From Gnetum montanum (taxonomy: Eukaryota > Streptophyta > Gnetopsida > Gnetales > Gnetaceae): a stretch of DNA of 58,366 nt. The translations under genes and the position numbers were made by a program. Below, piece by piece: positions 35,141 through 45,976 of this stretch. The notes beneath the pieces were generated by a model. It saw only the letters and a program-made list of their open reading frames with translations. It was not told where the DNA came from and searched no databases. The DNA lies in the NCBI GenBank assembly GCA_015680685.1, contig MNCI01023673.1:204010-262375 (forward strand). Direction: 5' to 3'. Each line of letters opens with the position of its first letter. Position 1 is the first letter of the stretch.

Positions 35141-35700
35141 GTGGGTAGGCTAGTTGCAATGGCTAATTCGTCAGGTTCTGCTCTTCCTCAAGGATGTTCT
35201 TCTACCTCTTCTCAAATTGATTTCCTTTTACCAAATGATATTTTTGAAGCAATTTCCAATGATTTTGCAACTAGTTTTATTTTTTTTCCAATTGTGAGGT
35301 TTTTACCAAGATCCCCAAATATAAACACTCAAATCAAAAGCCTTCTTCTACCCCAGGGCATTCAAGTTTCTCATGCACGATATTATGCTCGAAATTTCAT
35401 TTTGGTGGAACTATCCAATGCCTCTCAAGTTGAGAAGGCTCTCTCTTTAAAAAAAAATTTCATCACGAAATGCAACCGTAATAGCACGTGCCTGGAGATT
35501 TGATTTTAATGTTCATGACCCAGCTTTTAATATAATTTCCTGTTACGTGGAATTGCCCAATCTTCCATTAATTTTCTCATCTGTTGAGAGGGACATTGTG
35601 AGCATCCTGGGTCCTATTATTTCTGATCATTGTACAGCTCTCTCAAGAGGATGTCATATTCGGCTTTTTGAACATTACTTCTGTTAACCTCAAGTTTTTG
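35141..35700 (+). pseudogene. DUF4283-like N-terminal fragment (LINE ORF1 type)
   Basis: An open frame of 120 codons contains FFPIVRFLPRSPNINTQIKSL and NFILVELSNASQVEKALSLK, which resemble the DUF4283 domain found in plant LINE ORF1 proteins. A frameshift at the A-run near 35455 leads into ARAWRFDFNVHDPAFN and CYVELPNLPLIFSS, the second half of the same domain. The zinc-knuckle part and most of ORF2 are missing. Confidence 0.55.
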
Positions 35701-35731
35701 TGGAAAGTTATTAGGCCTATTATTTTATATT
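35658..35731 (+). repeat. 74-bp sequence repeated exactly at 36632-36705
   Basis: Starts ATTCGGCTTTTTG and ends TTTATATT. The identical 74 bases follow the N at 36631. This copy runs into an LTR-like start; the other runs on uninterrupted. Confidence 0.95.
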
Positions 35732-36040
35732 TGTTGATACCAACACGCCCATGCTTGCTTGGCATGGGGCCTTTGTTTTTTTAAAAAAAAAAAGAAAAAA
35801 GAAAAAAGAATAAAAAATAAAAAAAATAAAAAATAAAAAAAAAGATGGGTTACCCTAACCCTAAAATTGGCTATAAAAAGCCATCAAGGTGATGGAGTTG
35901 AAGGGGGGAGGGAGAGAAGAAGTTAGGCCAGGAAGCCCTAGCCCAATGAGGCTAGGGCCATGAAGCCATGGATTGAACCTTCTCTCCCCCTGGGTGGTTG
36001 CCAATGGTTTCTCTTTCTTTCTTTTTTTCCAATAATGGGC

Positions 36041-36205
36041 AATTTGGGCGGTTGGACATCGGCAGATTTTCTTTTATTTTCTGAGTAATTTGGGCGGTTG
36101 GACGTCAGCAGATTTTCTTTTATTTTCTGAGAAATTTGGGCGGTTGGACGTCAGCAGATTTTCTTTTATTTTCTGAGCAATTTAGGTGGTTGGACGTCAG
36201 CAGAT
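36041..36205 (+). repeat. 46-bp tandem repeat
   Basis: Units start at 36041, 36087, 36133 and 36179 (AATTTGGGCGGTTGGACGTC and on). The fourth is partial. Confidence 0.9.
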
Positions 36206-36275
36206 GGCATGTGGTTCTTCCTATCTTCTTTTATTTCAGCAGATGGCATATGGTTCTTTCTATCTTTTTTTATTT

Positions 36276-36630
36276 CAGCAAATGACAAGTAGTGGTGGTG
36301 GATTTATAATTATGCAATTGGCGGTTCGCAGGGCATTGATGATGTTTGATCGCAACTACACATGATTCTTGCGGCAACATAACCATGCATCATGTCGATG
36401 GATCTTCTCTTCATCTTCTTTTATTTCAGCAAATGGCATGTGGTGGTGGTGGATTTATATTTATGCAGTTGGCGGTTCGCAGGGTATTGGTGATGTTTGA
36501 TCGCAGCTACACATGATTCTTGCGGCAACATAACCATGCATCCTGTTGATGGATCTTCTCTTCATCTTCTTTTATTTCAGCAAATGGCATATGGTGGTGG
36601 TGGATTTATATTTATGCAGTTGGCGGTTCG
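36276..36630 (+). repeat. 151-bp tandem repeat cut by the gap
   Basis: Units start at 36276, 36427 and 36578 (CAGCAAATGGCA and on). The third stops after 53 bases at the N, so the true copy number is unknown and the array may be collapsed. Confidence 0.9.
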
Positions 36631-36639
36631 NATTCGGCT

Positions 36640-36920
36640 TTTTGAACATTACTTCTGTTAACCTCAAGTTTTTGTGGAAAGTTATTAGGCCTATTATTTT
36701 ATATTATATTTCGAAAAGAAGATGCAATGTTATATTTCAAAGGACTGATTATTCTAATAAATGTTTGCTCACCAGGTTGGAGAAGTTGCAGATCTATCGC
36801 CTCATTCATTTCCAACTCACATCTCAAGCATCAAAGTTTAATCTGGATAATCATCAATTGGTTCATCTTTTGCAGCCGTTGGAAAGTCCTGAGCATTCCA
36901 GTAACACTCATCATCTGTAA
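36640..36920 (+). pseudogene. LINE ORF2 C-terminus-like fragment
   Basis: The frame FGFLNITSVNLKFLWKVIRPIIL then YISKRRCNVIFQ resembles the helical tail that follows the zinc-binding region at the end of plant LINE ORF2. In the upstream copy the same frame begins at about 35645 (QEDVIFG). It sits right after the DUF4283-like part, so about 3 kb of a normal LINE is missing between them. Confidence 0.4.
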
Positions 36921-38127
36921 TATCTGCAAGGAGGCTTCTCCTTTCTGTTGAGTGGAGTCATCATTGGAACTCTCTCTATCCTTAATTGAGAGCTCTTTGC
37001 CTCATCTAAATCTATGTCATTCTATCTGGTAACGAGTCAATTTGTGTGGAAGTTTGATAGTGCCCCTACTCGGGTTTCTTCCTTAAATACTTGTTCATTT
37101 TTATGGTTGTTCCCGAGTCTCATTTCCAGTGCTCCCAGCTTTCCCTTCCCCTCATCCCTATGACTTATTCAGGTTCCTGTAATTGATACACTTTTAATAT
37201 CAATAGATCTTATTTTCGGGGGTAATTCAAAAGGCACTGAAAATGGCAAGGCATGCCCATCATCATGTAACTTAATTTATGCACGATATTCCGCCCTCAT
37301 GCTCGTCCAGTCCAGTGAATCCTTGTGAATACCATCCTTGCGTTGTGCATCATATTCCGCTATCATAAGTTGTGAATACTCATGTTGATTTCTACAGCAC
37401 GATGGACTTGGTGTCACGTATATGTTCATGGCGTGGTCTTCAAAATAGAGTATTTGAAACCTGCAGATCCAACCAAAAAAGAAAAAAAGAAGAAGTAAAA
37501 ATCCGATTGTTGGAGATTCAGAGGCTATAACCAGAGAACGCCACCAAAATCATTGAATACCTTTATTTGCAGGATAACACTGGTCAGAATATGATTTGGC
37601 TGGTCTTCGGACCAGATGGGTTCCTGCAATCCTTTATTTTCAGAGCCAGGAAAGATCTGGGCCTGCTACCCACAACCAACAGCATCATGATACAAATCTT
37701 CCCAAATTCTTTCTTTAGTCAACAATAATCGCAGCAGCCGCTGGCGCCGCTCTACTAGTGTCACAGACGTGCGAGAGCTTAAACTACATTTCCGTCTGTA
37801 TCTGCAACGCTGCGAAAGCTTTTGCAACATTTTTCAGCAGGTGCAAGGAATGAGCATTGCCAGGTTCAGTTGATACAATATCAGTATTGCAGTGGAAGTT
37901 GCAGTTTTAGTTGTACCTGATTTGATTTTGCCATTGACAAGTGCATCTGATACTGCTACAACAAGTGCGGTGATGTATTCAAATGCCGTTGCTTCTTTTA
38001 ATTGATTTTTCAGTCACATTCGTGGTCATGGCATAGGATGATTTAGTGGTGGGAGTAGATAAGTTCCCTCTAAAGCGTCTGGCTGCAGTTGGAGAAAACG
38101 GCATAGAGCAATTTCCCACTGAAGTTC
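36921..38127. other. Unassigned sequence in S2
   Basis: Moderate G+C and no clear domain. Short A-rich stretches occur near 37475. It may be UTR or intron of captured host sequence. Confidence 0.3.
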
Positions 38128-38129
38128 CG

Positions 38130-38460
38130 CAAGAAGAGAAGCCTCTTAATTTGCTTAGAAGAATAGATTATGGCTCGCCTGAATTCCTCTCCTCCGCTTG
38201 ACGGAAAGCAGAAGCTTCATGGCTGATTCGTGCTGCATCTCATCGTATACTGCCTTCACGACAATGTTGTAAGTGACGAGATTTGGGCGGATGCCATAGT
38301 TGAGCAAATTGTGGAAGAATTCGAGGGCCATCTTAAGGTTTCTGGCAGCGACAAGGCCGCGGATCAAAGCGTTGAACAGGGGCAGACTCGGTGCTTTTGG
38401 TGTAATGCGCAGATACTTCTCGAAGGTCCTCACCACGTGATCTGTCATGCCGTGGTGGCG
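38130..38460 (-). pseudogene. PPR-protein fragment
   Basis: An open frame on the - strand (38448-38155) encodes about two pentatricopeptide repeats: LFNALIRGLVAARNLKMALEF, then FHNLLNYGIRPNLVTYNIVVK, with the expected 35-residue spacing and the PNLVTYN turn. PPR proteins act in organelle RNA processing and normally have 10 or more repeats. Here the frame is closed upstream by a stop and downstream at 38155. An upstream - strand frame (to 38842) may hold the former N-terminus. It is probably a captured fragment inside S2. Confidence 0.65.
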
Positions 38461-39479
38461 TAATCATGGCCAAGGTTATCAGGTCTGAGTAGAAGCAAAT
38501 TTTCTTCAATTTCGGCAGCGTGACTGTGTTCAGCAAGCAGCAGTTGCAGGAGTTAGCGCTGGGAGTGGAGTGAGCATGTGTATATTTCTGTGAGTTTTGT
38601 GCAGGGACGAGGATGAACACACTTACGAGAACACTGCCGTTTCGACGGACCAGCAATCGGAGCCCCGCGTGGTGAAGTTGCATCAAGTACACCAACGGCG
38701 GTGAAGTTGCATCAAGTGCACCAACGGCAGAAGGAGGAGGAGAACGTGTGCGTTTGTGGAAATCTATGCCCCGGAGATTGGCGATTCCGGATAAATTTTG
38801 ACGAACTGTTCCCGTCGGATTCGGGAGCGTACAGAAACGCATTAAATTCGCAATGGGTACCTATTTCATAATTTTCAATGAAATTTTGTCAGTGAAATGG
38901 TCACCTTGCCTTGCCTTGTATTGTTCTTGCCTTTTAAGTTCTTGCAATGTCTGCATTTTGCATTAAAATCTTACGTATCTTCTCCTGTTCTGAATCATAC
39001 CAAAAATTTCATTTCATTGTCAAGACGGACTACAGAAAACAAGGAAATACGAAAGAATAAACAAACACACGGAAATCACGAAAGGGCTACTATGGTAACC
39101 GAAGGCCGAGGGGGCAAGTATGGGTCATACGGAAATCAAGCTTTGGACGGGGCGTGCGAGGAAAACATTGCATTTGCATGGATTCGCCTGGGAGCGTCAA
39201 AGGTTCCGCCATGACTCACATTCACGCCTGGTTATTGTTCATTGCCGGTGTTTGCTCTTTTTCCATATCTCTCCTGAAAAAGAAAAAACAAAACAGGGTC
39301 ATTGTCATGGATCATGAGTCATGAACATGATGACCGGTGGATGCTTGTTCAACTTTTTTAAAAATCTGTTTGCTTATAAAGCAACGAAGCCAACCAGCAC
39401 ATGGCCAGTGACCATATGCAAGCTCATGGCTCTGTTTTTACTTTCCCCTTCATCATGGAGATTGCCGATTTTCCAACGT

Positions 39480-39565
39480 TTGAAAGGTTTTCAATCATTG
39501 TAGGTGAGGTGAGTTACTAGGCTTGAAAGGTTTTCAATCATTGTAGGTGAGGTGAGTTACTAGGC
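39480..39565 (+). repeat. 43-bp tandem duplication
   Basis: Two identical units (TTGAAAGGTTTTCAATCATT and on) start at 39480 and 39523. Confidence 0.95.
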
Positions 39566-39633
39566 TGTGCCTAGTTTAGTTAAATTGTGTCTTTTTATAA
39601 TGCGGTCATCTTCAATGTGGCCCTACAGCACTA

Positions 39634-39744
39634 CTCACCGATAGTCCCTAGGGTAGTACTCACAGGTAACCTCACCGATAGTCCCTAGGGTAGTACTCAC
39701 AGGTAACCTCACCGATAGTCCCTAGGGTAGTACTCACAGGTAAC
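39634..39744 (+). repeat. 37-bp tandem triplication
   Basis: Three identical units (CTCACCGATAGTCCCTAGGG and on) start at 39634, 39671 and 39708. Identity suggests a recent expansion. Confidence 0.95.
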
Positions 39745-40016
39745 CGTTCAACAAAAGTATTAGCAGACCTGATTTGTTATAAATTTGGTTGAGGCTTGAG
39801 GGTTAATTTCATTTTTGGAAATATTGGATTGAGTAACAAAAGGGTTTCATTTTTAGCTTTCCATTACCAAGAAGACACTTGCTAACCATGGCATATTTTT
39901 TTCAAATTTATCATAACTTATATGGAAGTCATAACTTCCTAGGGTGGTTATCAATTAATTTCCTAAATATTTGTAATCCACCTCAACTTTTCATGATAAT
40001 TGTAACTACCCAAAGC

Positions 40017-40035
40017 CATTATAAAAAGGCTTCAA
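40017..40035 (+). promoter_or_regulatory. TATA box of S2
   Basis: TTATAAAAAGGCTTCAAGG aligns with TCCTATAAATAGGCTTCAAGG of S1. Confidence 0.6.
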
Positions 40036-41182
40036 GGGTAGAAAGAAAGAAAAAGGACCGGGAAAAAGACATTTGAAGATTACTTGTAAAATGGCTTGCT
40101 AAAGACATCAATTTGGCCACTTTGTTTCAATCTTGTGAGTTCATTCTTCTCATTTTGTTTTAGTTGCTTAGCTAATGGTCTAGATGATATCATGCTTGGC
40201 ATTTAACTTTGAGATTTGTCCTAGATTGCTTTATAGCTTTATTCTTGTGCAATATTAGACTTCTATTAAGATTAGCCATAGAAGAGCTTATGTTGTTAAA
40301 AAGCCTCAAGAAAAATTTAATAGTAATGTCTTAACGAAATTGCCTATTTTGAGCATAGAGAATCTAGGAAAATCTTTGATACTTTGATGGGATTGAAATA
40401 ACTGATTTATTTTTTAAAGTTTATTGCCTTGGTATTTCAATCAAGAAATTGTCAAATTTTTTGAAAGCTCTATTGAATGCGATCTTTGACAACTATTAAC
40501 TACTCAAAATATAGACTTGTACTTTGTAGTTTACACAATAATTTTTGGTAGCATAATAAGATTGTCTTTATAAAATTGCTTGTTGAGCTTAGAAAGTTTG
40601 GATAATTTGTAGTTATTGGATTAGAAATAGCTTTATTGTGAAGTTCTTACTCGTATCAATTTATCTTTCTTAAAACTTTGAGGCTTTACACAAATCTACT
40701 TTCTTTTCTTTTCTCTTTTTAAGTCCATTGAATTTTGCTCTATTTCTAGTTTTCTTGTGGAACTTTCTCTTTGTGGAAAATTAGGAGTAGATTGGCAAAA
40801 TTGTGCTTAAATGTTTTTGTAAAATTTTATTTATTACAAGTAGGTATTATTAGGACCATATAGACTAAGTGATTGAACAAAATAGGAATCTCCAACAACT
40901 CATAGTATTTGACAAAGTTGGTCAAATCTCCTTTAAGATAGCTGATTACAGTTTTATACACAACCCAACCATATTAACATTCACAACAACAAACACATAC
41001 TCACATCTAGTACATTTTATAATTATTGAGTTTATTTCGAGGTATCTGAGCCTTAGTGTTGCTAAAGACCAACAAGCATCTAAACCTTGTTTGAAGAACA
41101 CTTTCGATTTTGTGACTTTCCATGGTCATGAGACTTAGAGGCCACCACATGTTGGTGGTCCAATCACAAATGTTTTCCAATA

Positions 41183-41420
41183 GTAACCTAGGAATTATAT
41201 GTTTGATGTTAAAAGATGATTCATAGCTAGTGGTTAACCAAGTAATCAAAGTCTATGCATGAAAGGCTAAACATTTACAACCTTACTACGATCTAGCCAA
41301 AAAACTCATGCTATAGCTTATAGATACTAATTTCTAACACATTCTCCAAACTGAGAATACCTTAGCTAATGCCATTGCAACCTTAGCCCTAAGTGTGATG
41401 CTCGATGTATTTAGCAAGTT
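41183..41420 (+). pseudogene. Second RNase H of element A, second half
   Basis: Directly after the S2 target duplication the frame resumes with the motif LVVNQVIKVYA and KHLQPYYDLAKKL, the C-terminal half of the archaeal-type RNase H. B has VNQITEVYACKAMHLQPYCDL there. Confidence 0.75.
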
Positions 41421-42760
41421 ACCTTCCTTAATGAAGAATTATGCTATTTTCATCATGTAGAATACTGAAGGTACCTCTATAGCCACCATTAACAATGCTT
41501 ATCAACAAGAGTGGTATGATGACATTAAGTATTACCTAATGCATGGTGAGCCTCCACAAAACCTAACCACTTCTTAAAAGGATGCTCTAGAAAAAGATCA
41601 AAATAATATGTCATCATAGCCAATAACACATTATGTTAAAGATCCTATGATGATGTATTATTAGTATGTGTGAGTAAGGTAGAAGCCCTTATGATCCTTG
41701 AACAAGTACAAGATGGCATGTTTGAAGGAGATATAGGACCTAGAGCTATGATCATAAAGATTAGATGCTTAGAATCCTATTGGCCCTATATGAAAATAAA
41801 CTATCTATACAAGGTTAAAACTTGTGATACTTGTTAATGGTCCAAGAACTTAATACACACGCCACTACTTGAGTTACACACTACTAAGATCACATGACCA
41901 TTCCAACAATGGGAAATTAACATAGTTGGACCAATAATGCCTAACGCCTCTACAAGGCATAGTTTCATCATCACTACAACCGAGTATTTTACAAAATGGG
42001 TTGAAGCTATTCCTATGAGGAAAAAAATAACGTAACAAGTTTGTAAATTTATCTTGGATAACATTATATCTTGCTTTAGCCTATCTTGAACAATCATTAT
42101 AGAAAATGAACCATAATTTAGTAGCTAAGAAATACAAACCTTTTGTTAACAACTAAGCACTAAGAATTTGTTTTCATCACCTTACTATCCATAGATCAAC
42201 GACCAAGCTGAAGCCAACAACAAGATTATCATGAACCTACTTAAAAAGATGCTAAGAAAAGTCAAATACAAATGGCATGAACAACTCTTATACGCACTGT
42301 GGGCTTATAATACAATCTTTAGAACCACAATTGGTGCCACCCCATATAGATTAGTTTATGGATGTAAAGCTATTTTGCCTCTTGAATTATAGGTACCATA
42401 CTTAAGGGTGGCTCTATTTGACTTCATTAATGATAAGTAGAATAAGGAGTTGTGTACCATGGACCTTGACATGGTGAAGGAAAGGTAAATGTAAATGCTT
42501 ACCAACATAGAGTGATACTAAGAGAATTAGAAATAACAACATCATTATAATCTAAACAAGTAGAAAGTCAAGGAAGGAGACCTTATCCTAAAGATCATTC
42601 ACAAACATATGGATAAATTCTTGGCCAATTGGGAAGGATCCTTTTTGGTCAAAAAAATTATGGCTACAGAGCATTCAAGTTAATGTACATGGATGGGAAT
42701 GAATTAGCTAACCTAGTTAACCATTCTTATCTCAAACCATATTTTATCTAACATTGACCT
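41421..42760 (+). pseudogene. Integrase of element A (broken)
   Basis: A zinc-finger region (YWPYMK, then KTCDTC) is near 41775-41835. The core has WEINIVGPI (first Asp now Asn), EYFTKWVEAIP, IENEP (second Asp lost) and INDQAEANNK (Glu present). ALWAYNTIFRTTIGATPYRLVYG and the C-terminal GDLILKIIHKHMDKFLANWEGSF follow. The end NHSYLKPYF matches the end of B integrase (NHSYLKPYYI). Numerous stops. Confidence 0.82.
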
Positions 42761-43060
42761 ATTTACTTATAGCCTTTGTTTGCTCTTGTTCATAGGTTGG
42801 ATGAATGATTGATGTAGATAACTCTAGTACTCTACATCAAGTGAGCCTGCATGATCCTCCATCTCTTTTTAGCCTCTTAGAGATGCTACAAATTTTCTAT
42901 GAATTTGCATAACATGATACATAGCTCATATGTTTTGCCAATTGTAATCAATGATGGCCTATATACAATTGTTGCCTCATGTAACCTTTTATAAGCACAT
43001 GTATCCTTTGACTTGTTTGGCGATGCTCTTAGAGTTGTGCTTGCAGGATGAGCCCAAAGT

Positions 43061-43073
43061 CATTGTAGGGGTG
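43061..43073 (+). other. Polypurine tract of element A
   Basis: CATTGTAGGGGTG followed by TGATTCA parallels the tract-LTR junctions of elements 1 and 2, so an LTR should start at 43074. Confidence 0.55.
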
Positions 43074-44690
43074 TGATTCATTGCAAAGGTGAGTCATCAT
43101 GTGATCTCAATCTACAAGATTTGGTTAGCTTGTTCAATACTTTTAATAGTGCTTACCTTGCATCATCTCCATTACCACTCCTAAGCCATAATCCCATAGC
43201 CAAATAACATTTTCCTACTTATCTTAAGTCATCTACAAAAAAATCTTAGCATTACTGATAGTGCAAAGTAATGCTTAAACGTAAAAGAGATAAAAAATAG
43301 TATAAAATGCAATAGCAAATAGGAGACAAAGTGAAATGCAGTTAGAAAAATGCACCACTTTGAAGCTACAACCTCGCTCTATCAAAATGGGTACAGTTGG
43401 TTGCACAAGGCTGAGAAATGCAGAGATCCTGAGAGTAACCAAGACGTATAGAGTAAGACGACTGTGTGCTTGAATGCGGGCTCAGGTGTTAACAATGCAA
43501 AGTACTACCAAGGTGGTAGAAAAGAACAAAATGAAATGCCAATAGAGAATGCTAATTATTTACAATGTTGGATAGAAAGCCTACAATGCTCAAGGTTACA
43601 GTGCCAAAAAGGTTGGACTGAATCATGCCCAAAGGGAGTCAAAAAGTCCAAAAGCTAGCCAAAAGTCCAAAAAAGTAAAAAGTCTACCAAAAGTGCCAAA
43701 AAGTCCTTTGAACATTGCTCGCTGGGGTATTTATAGAACCAAGGGCATGTGAAAGGGGTGGTTTGGATGCCACGTGCCTTGGGCCCATGTTGACTTGTCT
43801 GTGCTACATGTGCCTGCATGACCATTGAACATGCATGACCATTATAATTACGAGCCTTCCATGCCATAATTGCGAGCCTATCATGCCATAATTGCACTGT
43901 CAATGTCTAGAGACCTGTGCCAATGGTTCAATCAGGTGAAGTGCATTGATGTTGCACAAGCACCCATCATGTTTTGCTGTGCTTTGTAGTGTAGCATGTT
44001 CGGTGTAGTGTAGCATATTGTCATGCGTTTCGCTATATGTGTGTTGCATATTTTCTATGCTATGCTATGCTATGTAGTGTAGTGGCTGGCCTTACTCGCA
44101 AAAATTTTGCCAATTTGCAAACCCTACCTTTTGCACTGCAAAACTTGCGAACTTACTGATCCTGCCCTTTGAGTTGCCTTTTGTTGCTTCTACAAAATTG
44201 CTATGCCTTGTTGTGTCATGTAGCTCAATGTAGCGTAGCAGCAGACATGGTCCACCACTTTTTGATAGAAGGAGACATTGCTGAAGGACTTGAAGTTAGG
44301 TGAGGGGACCGACTGTCTAGCTTTTGCTATGCTGTGGTATGCTACATAGTGTAGCGTAGCACTTCACTTTCGTAAACGTCTTCTAAAGCCTGCTATGTAG
44401 CATAGCGTAGCAAAATTTCTTGACTTAGAAAGATTGCTGAAACATTTTACATGTTCTGAGCACTGCCAATAGTTCCACGCGTTGCTCCTAAGTGCAACAG
44501 TCAGCTGGGTGAACTACTCAGGTGGGCAGGCTGGAGAATCTATGTAGCTTGTTGACACCTAGGGTAGAAAACTTGCCGAATTGGATAGTTTGAAAATTAG
44601 ATCATCCATCTCCTGAAGAACTACCATGATGCTGCGCAAATTGCAAAGGCTTGGCGAAGCAAGCATGCCTTCGAATTTTGGGGTGTTTCA
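43074..44690. repeat. LTR-type sequence at the A/B tail-to-tail junction
   Basis: Read on +, it starts TGATTCA right after A's polypurine tract. Read on -, it starts TGAAACACCCC right after a purine tract of B (44706-44691). The left 300 bases are AT-rich like A. The rest carries GCTATGCTA/GTAGCGTAGC words also found in B's spacer. It is either one LTR of B inserted at A's tract, or partial LTRs of both meeting here. The window does not settle which. Confidence 0.5.
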
Positions 44691-44706
44691 TTGGCCCCTC
44701 TTTGTT
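44691..44706 (-). other. Candidate polypurine tract of element B
   Basis: On the - strand AACAAAGAGGGGCCAA precedes TGAAACACCCC, a common style of plant LTR start. Confidence 0.5.
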
Positions 44707-45335
44707 GATGTCTGGAGGATGGACTCGATAGATGTTGAAAAAAAATACGAAATACCATGGAAGAAAAAATGCTAACATTGTTGTTTGGTGATTGTTGAGA
44801 CATCACTTGGCTACGCTTGAGAGTGTTGCATTGGAGGAAAAAGGAAAAGGAGGGAGGAAGGAGGCTCAGGAGAAGGATAAAGATGAGGTTTAGCAGAGTC
44901 CCTCATTGGAGTGCTCATGAGGGAGTCATTTGCATTTTCATCTTTACTTTCGCTAACCTTCGACATCCCATAGGATAGGTGTTCCTTTCCCAGGATGAGT
45001 TTTGTTACATCCATGTAGGGTTTTAACCTGCCTATAGATGCTTCCCATGCGACAAGTTGTGTTATGCACGTCATAGAATTTGCACTCTAAAGTAGCCAAG
45101 CTAGGTGAGGCACTCGCTTCGTGACACTGTAACATTTGCTGTTGTGGCAAGACGTACCCTTAGCTAATGAAGGTGAAGGTCTTGTTGGTTGCAAACATTG
45201 TTGAAGCTTTTGGACATTGTTGCTGGTGTATGATGTCCAACGTAGAAAGGCCAGCAATGGCCTTCGCAGCATCAACGTGGAGGAACTAGCCTCGAAGGAG
45301 TGAGGCATCGTTGTGAATGAAAATGCTTTGGAATC

Positions 45336-45405
45336 CCTGCCAAAGGCATGCGTTCTCAATTTAGCTATGGGATCAGCTACCACATAGCCAAATGCCTTTG
45401 GCAGG
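45336..45405. repeat. Hairpin with 14-bp arms in the 3' region of element B
   Basis: Arms CCTGCCAAAGGCAT (45336-45349) and ATGCCTTTGGCAGG (45392-45405) are perfect. The 42-base loop has its own CTATG/CATAG stem. Confidence 0.85.
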
Positions 45406-45726
45406 GGGCTAGAGCATAACAATATTGTGGCTGGGCCACAATAGTGCTAGAACTCCAGCAAGAGGTAGTGACCAAGGAACTACCGTTAGGGCGATGGACC
45501 ATGGCAACGGTAGGTCCGGATGGCCAGTGCGATGTTGTATGACATGTCTGAAGGGTCAGCACAATGCCAAAGGTGGTGATGTTGCGTATGTTCCAGATCA
45601 TGTCCCCATTGCATTGTGAACTACGTTCTAGGGCTGCAATGCCCCACCTGTACGTCAACATTGCACACACTCGTTCGATGTGTACTCAGTGCAGATGCAC
45701 TCTAGGGATGTGACATGAATGCAATT

Positions 45727-45968
45727 TAAGGTCTTGGTAGACCGTGTGCTAGGTTAGGGTCCCAGTGGACCGCTATGCTAGTTTAAGGTCCTAGCAGACC
45801 GTACATACTAGTTTAATATCATAGCAGATGTACCATGCCAGTTTATAGTCATAGTGGACTAGCTATGCCAGTTTTACGTCGTAGTGGACAGTTGTTGTCA
45901 GTTTAACATCATAGCAGACACTACTTGTTGTTGCTAGTTTATCATTGTAGTAGACGTTGCTTATTGCT
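45727..45968 (-). repeat. 30-bp degenerate tandem array after the B integrase stop
   Basis: About eight units of the form AGGTCATAGCAGACCG..ATGCTAGTTTA (+ strand reading). The array starts a few bases beyond the pol stop at 45977. Related words reappear upstream of RT at 49560-49860. Confidence 0.8.
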
Positions 45969-45976
45969 GCCATGCT

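Larger units (their letters stand above)
35732..36630 (+). mobile_element. Truncated LTR-like insertion ending at an assembly gap
   Basis: It begins TGTTGATACC, contains an A-rich tract (35783-35842), a TATA-like CTATAAAAAGCC at 35872 and then tandem repeats, and stops at N (36631). The 5 bases before it (ATATT) are present once in the downstream copy, as expected for an insertion site. The 3' end is not assembled. Confidence 0.55.
34130..41182 (+). mobile_element. Solo LTR S2 with gene-fragment cargo, inserted in element A
   Basis: The first 27 bases (TGTTGTCACATTTTGGCCAT...) match the start of S1, and 39880-41182 aligns with the R-U5 part of S1. It ends CCAATA. The flanks GTAAT (34125-34129) and GTAAC (41183-41187) form a 5-bp target duplication, and the second RNase H frame of A continues across it. 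Between the conserved ends lie about 5 kb of unrelated GC-richer sequence: a LINE-like fragment, a further LTR-like insertion and a PPR fragment. No gag or pol is seen. Confidence 0.75.
6259..43073 (+). mobile_element. Element A: Tat-like Ty3/gypsy element, heavily interrupted
   Basis: This is the older host element for most of the window. Its gag and protease lie at 6551-9030, an antisense gene at 9648-29501 (-), RT and RNase H at 32250-33860, a second RNase H split by an insertion (33930-34124 and 41183-41420), integrase at 41690-42750 and a polypurine tract at 43061. Solo LTR S1, element 2 and solo LTR S2 are later insertions. The same order of domains occurs in element B on the other strand. 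Two RNase H domains mark the Tat/Ogre branch. The 5' LTR is not visible. Confidence 0.8.

Noticed and set aside
35850-35868. Telomere-like TACCCTAACCCTAAA
   Set aside because: Only about two units, inside an LTR-like sequence; not an interstitial telomere array.
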